From a bacterium (GTDB lineage Bacteria > UBP18 > UBA7526), in assembly GCA_011049955.1 (NCBI GenBank), contig DRGV01000063.1, positions 1-24,363 of the forward strand: a DNA stretch of 24,363 bases, read 5' to 3'. Both the position numbers and the translations under genes were made by a program. Below are positions 21,955 through 24,363 of the stretch, one piece after another; position 1 is the stretch's first letter, and each line of letters starts with the position of its first letter. Below the pieces are notes generated by a model. It did no database searches. It was not told the origin of the DNA and saw only the letters and a list, made by a program, of their open reading frames with translations.

Positions 21955-22596
21955 TTAAAAGTAGTTGTCTGCTTCCTGGGTAAGTCTATTTAGGGCTTTT
22001 TCCAACTCCTCGGTTTTTTCTTTTATTATCTTTTGTGATGCTTTAGGCGGAACCGTAATCGGTTCCCCATATATGATTAGTCCCCGGCTAAAGAAGCGGG
22101 GAAGGATGAACCTACTCCAGTTATTGAGATAGACCTTCTTTCTATAGGCATTGGAACTCAAGGGAATGATGGGTATCTGGGTCCTCTGGGCAAGACGAAT
22201 TATTCCAGACTTCGCTTTGTAGATAGGACCCCTTGGTCCATCGGGAGCAAAGGCGCCATCGAAGCCCTCTTTCAACTTCCGAGCCATGAGAAGAAGGGCT
22301 CTTCCTCCTCCGTGCGATGTAGAGCCCCGAATGGTCCTACTTCCTAAGTGGTTAAGGATACGGGCAAGATACTCTCCATCCCGATGTTTACTTACCAGAG
22401 CATAGATACCTTGGCTGCGAAGGTGATAGGTAGGGAGAAACATCCTTCCATGCCAGAAGGTATAGATAACCTCCTCTCCCTTTTTACGAAGCTTTTTGAC
22501 ATTCTCTTCTCCCCTTGCCTCTATTCTCAATGTCTTTCCTAAGAAAAGCACAAAGAGCCAGCCAAAAAAAGATATTATTCTTGGAGAAAATTTCAT
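21955..22596 (-). CDS. DUF374 lysophospholipid/lipid A acyltransferase family protein
   Basis: The 213-residue protein has a hydrophobic N-terminus (about 6-24) and the DUF374 hallmarks: YTFWHGRMFLPTY, ALVSKHRDGEYLARIL, TIRGSTSHGGGRALL and GAFAPDGPRGPIYKAKSGII, followed by IPIIPLSSNAYRK. From memory, a DUF374 protein of Helicobacter and Campylobacter (LpxJ) is a lipid A late acyltransferase working before Kdo addition; the same role is plausible here because the gene lies between msbA and waaA. It would make a fourth acyltransferase in the operon. The ATG is preceded by GAGGGGTGA, part of a repeat element. The C-terminus is normal for the family. Confidence 0.85.
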   Translation of the reverse strand: MKFSPRIISFFGWLFVLFLGKTLRIEARGEENVKKLRKKGEEVIYTFWHGRMFLPTYHLRSQGIYALVSKHRDGEYLARILNHLGSRTIRGSTSHGGGRALLLMARKLKEGFDGAFAPDGPRGPIYKAKSGIIRLAQRTQIPIIPLSSNAYRKKVYLNNWSRFILPRFFSRGLIIYGEPITVPPKASQKIIKEKTEELEKALNRLTQEADNYF

Positions 22597-22599
22597 TCA

Positions 22600-22618
22600 C
22601 CCCTCGCTAACGCTCGGG
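22600..22618 (-). promoter_or_regulatory. GAGCG..AGCGAGG element forming the DUF374 ribosome binding site
   Basis: The coding strand reads CCCGAGCGTTAGCGAGGGG, then TGA and the ATG at 22596. The GAGGGG is the only candidate Shine-Dalgarno sequence. Confidence 0.6.
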
Positions 22619-22838
22619 AGTTTACAGTAACCAGTTTACAGTTTCGAAATTCTAATGAACAAATACCAAGATACAAGAAACAATAACCAAACAAATCCCA
22701 ATATCCAAATTCAAATAACTAAACCTTTCTGGCTTCGCCAGATTGGTGTTTAAATATTGGCGCTTGGTTATTGAATATTGTTTGTATCTTGTCTCTTGGT
22801 TTTTGTATCTTAATTTTTACTGTACACTGGTTACTTCA
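22619..22838. repeat. Long imperfect inverted repeat filling the msbA-DUF374 spacer
   Basis: AGTAACCAGTTTACAGT (about 22626-22642) pairs with ACTGTACACTGGTTACT (about 22819-22835) at 16 of 17 positions. Inside, words CCAAGATACAAGAAACAATA and their reverse complements continue the stem, and a perfect TCTGGC-TTC-GCCAGA hairpin lies at the centre. No gene is seen. Confidence 0.75.
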
Positions 22839-24363
22839 GGGATCGGTGATCCCTGAATTGCATCTCATAGAGTCTCTTATAAAGTCCACCTTTAGCGAGG
22901 AGATCCTCATGTGTTCCCTGTTGGACAATTCTTCCCTTCTCCAGGACAATAATCTTATCTGCATTCCTCACTGTTGATAGTCGATGGGCGATGACGAAGG
23001 TCGTTCTTCCCTTCATAAGTTTATCCAGAGCCTCTTGAACCAGTCTCTCTGATTCACTATCCAGGGCGCTGGTGGCCTCATCTAAGATAAGGATGGGGGG
23101 ATTCTTCAATATGGCTCGAGCAATGGCTAATCTCTGCCTCTCCCCTCCAGACAGCTTCACCCCCCTCTCTCCGACGATGGTGTCGTAGCCCTTCACCGTG
23201 GCCATGATGAAGTCATGGGCATTGGCTGCCTTAGCTGCTTTAGTAATCTCTTCCTCGCCGGCCTCTAATTTTCCATAGGTGATGTTATTCCCCATGGTAT
23301 CATTGAATAAGAAGGTCTCCTGAGTAACAATCCCAATCTGGCCCCTTAGGGATTTGAGGGTTGCGTTCTTAATATCTTCTCCATCTATGCTAATCCTTCC
23401 TTTTGTGGGGTCGTAGAAGCGAGGGATGAGGTTTACCAAAGTGGTCTTTCCTACTCCGGTTGGGCCGACTAAAGCAATGATCTCTCCCACTTTGGCTTCA
23501 AAATTAATATCCTTTAGAATCTCCTCCTTTTCATAAGAGAAATCGACCCCTTTGAATTCAACACTCTCTTTTATCTCAGGTAGTTCCTTGGCATCCTCTG
23601 CCTCCTTGACAGTAGGTTCGGTATCCAGGACTCTGAAGACCCTCTCTGCCGCTGCTAAGCCCTGCTGAATCTCGGCATTCACCTTGGAAAGCCTCTTCAT
23701 GGGCTGGGCCAAAGAACCCAGGGCAGCGATGAAGAGTACAAAGAGTGGCCAGGAGATGAATCCCTTTATAACCTGCATACATCCATACCAGGCGATGACC
23801 ACAATGCCCAGAACAGCGAAAAGTTCTGTTAAAGGGGAGATTAGAGCATCCCTCCTGGCCCACTTCATGAGAGTCCTGAACAGACTCTTATTCTCTTTTC
23901 TGAATCTCTCGTTCTCCTTCTCTTCCATAGAGAAGGCCTGGACGATGTGGATCCCGGACACCGTTTCCTGTAAACCGGAGTAGACATTGGCCATCTTCTC
24001 CTGGGAGCGAGTGGTGAGTTTTCTAATCCTCCTTCCCAGACGAGAGACGGGCAGGGCGATGAAGGGAATAACCGCAAGGTAGACTAAGGTCATCTGCCAC
24101 CTGATGGCAAAGGCTATAAAGAGACAGACGATGATATTGAATGGCTGGAGGAGGAGATTCCTCAGGCCACTGGTAATTGAGCTCTGGACGGCTCCCGTAT
24201 CATAGGTGAGACGGGAGATGATCTCACCAGAGCGTCTCTCAGTAAAATAATCTAAGGAAAGTGAGGAGGTGTGGCGGTAGAGGTCATTGCGCAGGTCGAT
24301 GACTACCCCCTGACCGATATAGGACATGAGATATTCCTGACAGTAGGTGGTCAAGCCTTTACC
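22831..24363 (-). CDS. msbA: MsbA-like lipid A/phospholipid flippase, ABC transporter (N-terminus beyond window)
   Basis: A half-transporter fusing a transmembrane domain and an ATPase. It flips core-lipid A across the inner membrane for export. About 510 residues are visible and the frame stays open through the right edge; compared with the usual 580 or so, roughly the first 70-80 residues (TM1 and part of TM2) are missing. Visible: LSLDYFTERRSGEIISRL, membrane helices, then the ATPase with Walker A GPTGVGKTT, Q-loop VTQETFLF, signature LSGGERQR, Walker B ILILDEATSALD and H-loop IAHRLSTV, all intact. The TTG at 24354 is an internal codon, not a start. Its place upstream of DUF374, waaA and lpxK supports the lipid A flippase call over a drug exporter. 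Confidence 0.88.
   Translation of the reverse strand, partial: GKGLTTYCQEYLMSYIGQGVVIDLRNDLYRHTSSLSLDYFTERRSGEIISRLTYDTGAVQSSITSGLRNLLLQPFNIIVCLFIAFAIRWQMTLVYLAVIPFIALPVSRLGRRIRKLTTRSQEKMANVYSGLQETVSGIHIVQAFSMEEKENERFRKENKSLFRTLMKWARRDALISPLTELFAVLGIVVIAWYGCMQVIKGFISWPLFVLFIAALGSLAQPMKRLSKVNAEIQQGLAAAERVFRVLDTEPTVKEAEDAKELPEIKESVEFKGVDFSYEKEEILKDINFEAKVGEIIALVGPTGVGKTTLVNLIPRFYDPTKGRISIDGEDIKNATLKSLRGQIGIVTQETFLFNDTMGNNITYGKLEAGEEEITKAAKAANAHDFIMATVKGYDTIVGERGVKLSGGERQRLAIARAILKNPPILILDEATSALDSESERLVQEALDKLMKGRTTFVIAHRLSTVRNADKIIVLEKGRIVQQGTHEDLLAKGGLYKRLYEMQFRDHRSLK
22836..22856. repeat. Perfect stem-loop in the msbA 3' end
   Basis: TCAGGGATC-GGT-GATCCCTGA has 9-bp perfect arms and covers the last codons of msbA, next to its TAA stop. 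There is no following U-tract in the transcript, so it is not a canonical terminator; it could stabilise the 3' end or be another repeat element. Confidence 0.7.

Noticed and set aside
22836..22856. Intrinsic terminator at the end of msbA
   Set aside because: The 9-bp stem is followed by mixed sequence, not a U-tract, and lies within the coding region.
1..24363. tRNA, rRNA, transposase or prophage genes
   Set aside because: None was recognised on either strand; the repeats are short and non-coding, with no transposase in the window.

Overview
The window comes from a diderm (Gram-negative-type) bacterium that makes Kdo/heptose lipopolysaccharide. Every complete gene lies on the minus strand. 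Read in the direction of transcription, from the right edge to the left, it holds a lipid A/LPS core assembly block, then an AsmA-type envelope block, then recX, a helix-hairpin-helix protein and alaS. Base composition is moderately AT-rich. The intergenic spacers are packed with short AT-rich inverted-repeat words (CAAATCACAAAC... / ...TTTGTAATTTG), a style I associate with uncultured candidate phyla such as Omnitrophota. That placement is a guess; no marker gene here settles the lineage.

Layout. (1) 24363-15878: msbA-like lipid flippase (cut by the window edge), a DUF374 acyltransferase, waaA (Kdo transferase), three consecutive LpxL/HtrB-type acyltransferase paralogues and lpxK. (2) 15877-9230: waaF (heptosyltransferase II), a WaaE-like family 2 glycosyltransferase, a CE4 polysaccharide deacetylase, a WaaQ-like heptosyltransferase, a WaaP/Kdo-kinase-family protein and a UDP-sugar dehydrogenase of the WbpA type. 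Together these cover the late steps of lipid A synthesis, Kdo and heptose addition, core decoration and phosphorylation, and flipping across the inner membrane. (3) 9143-3474: two related AsmA-domain proteins and a DUF748 protein with an OmpA-like C-terminus. All three are membrane-anchored periplasmic proteins of a class implicated in inner-to-outer-membrane lipid traffic. (4) 3358-48: recX, a double helix-hairpin-helix secreted protein, and alaS.

The left edge is abnormal. Positions 1-53, on the plus strand, encode the N-terminus of RuvX. ruvX normally lies downstream of alaS on the same strand, but here it runs head-on into a truncated alaS. This looks like an inverted chimera, probably an amplification or assembly artefact.

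The most interesting feature is a set of short palindromic elements found between genes and also inside genes, without breaking the reading frames. One roughly 30-nt palindrome family occurs three times and is read in all three frames: once in the deacetylase, once in waaA, and once giving the stop codon of the WaaQ-like gene. A second family sits in the kinase gene and, in another frame, twice in an acyltransferase gene, with a compensatory base-pair change between copies. A third, ending in GCGAGG, abuts four start codons and appears to supply their Shine-Dalgarno sequence. This resembles the Rickettsia palindromic elements and may be an undescribed repeat system. Other points worth checking are the missing acidic residue of the HX4(D/E) motif in all three LpxL paralogues, a His-to-Gln change at an AlaS editing-site zinc ligand, and a heptanucleotide repeat inside lpxK.
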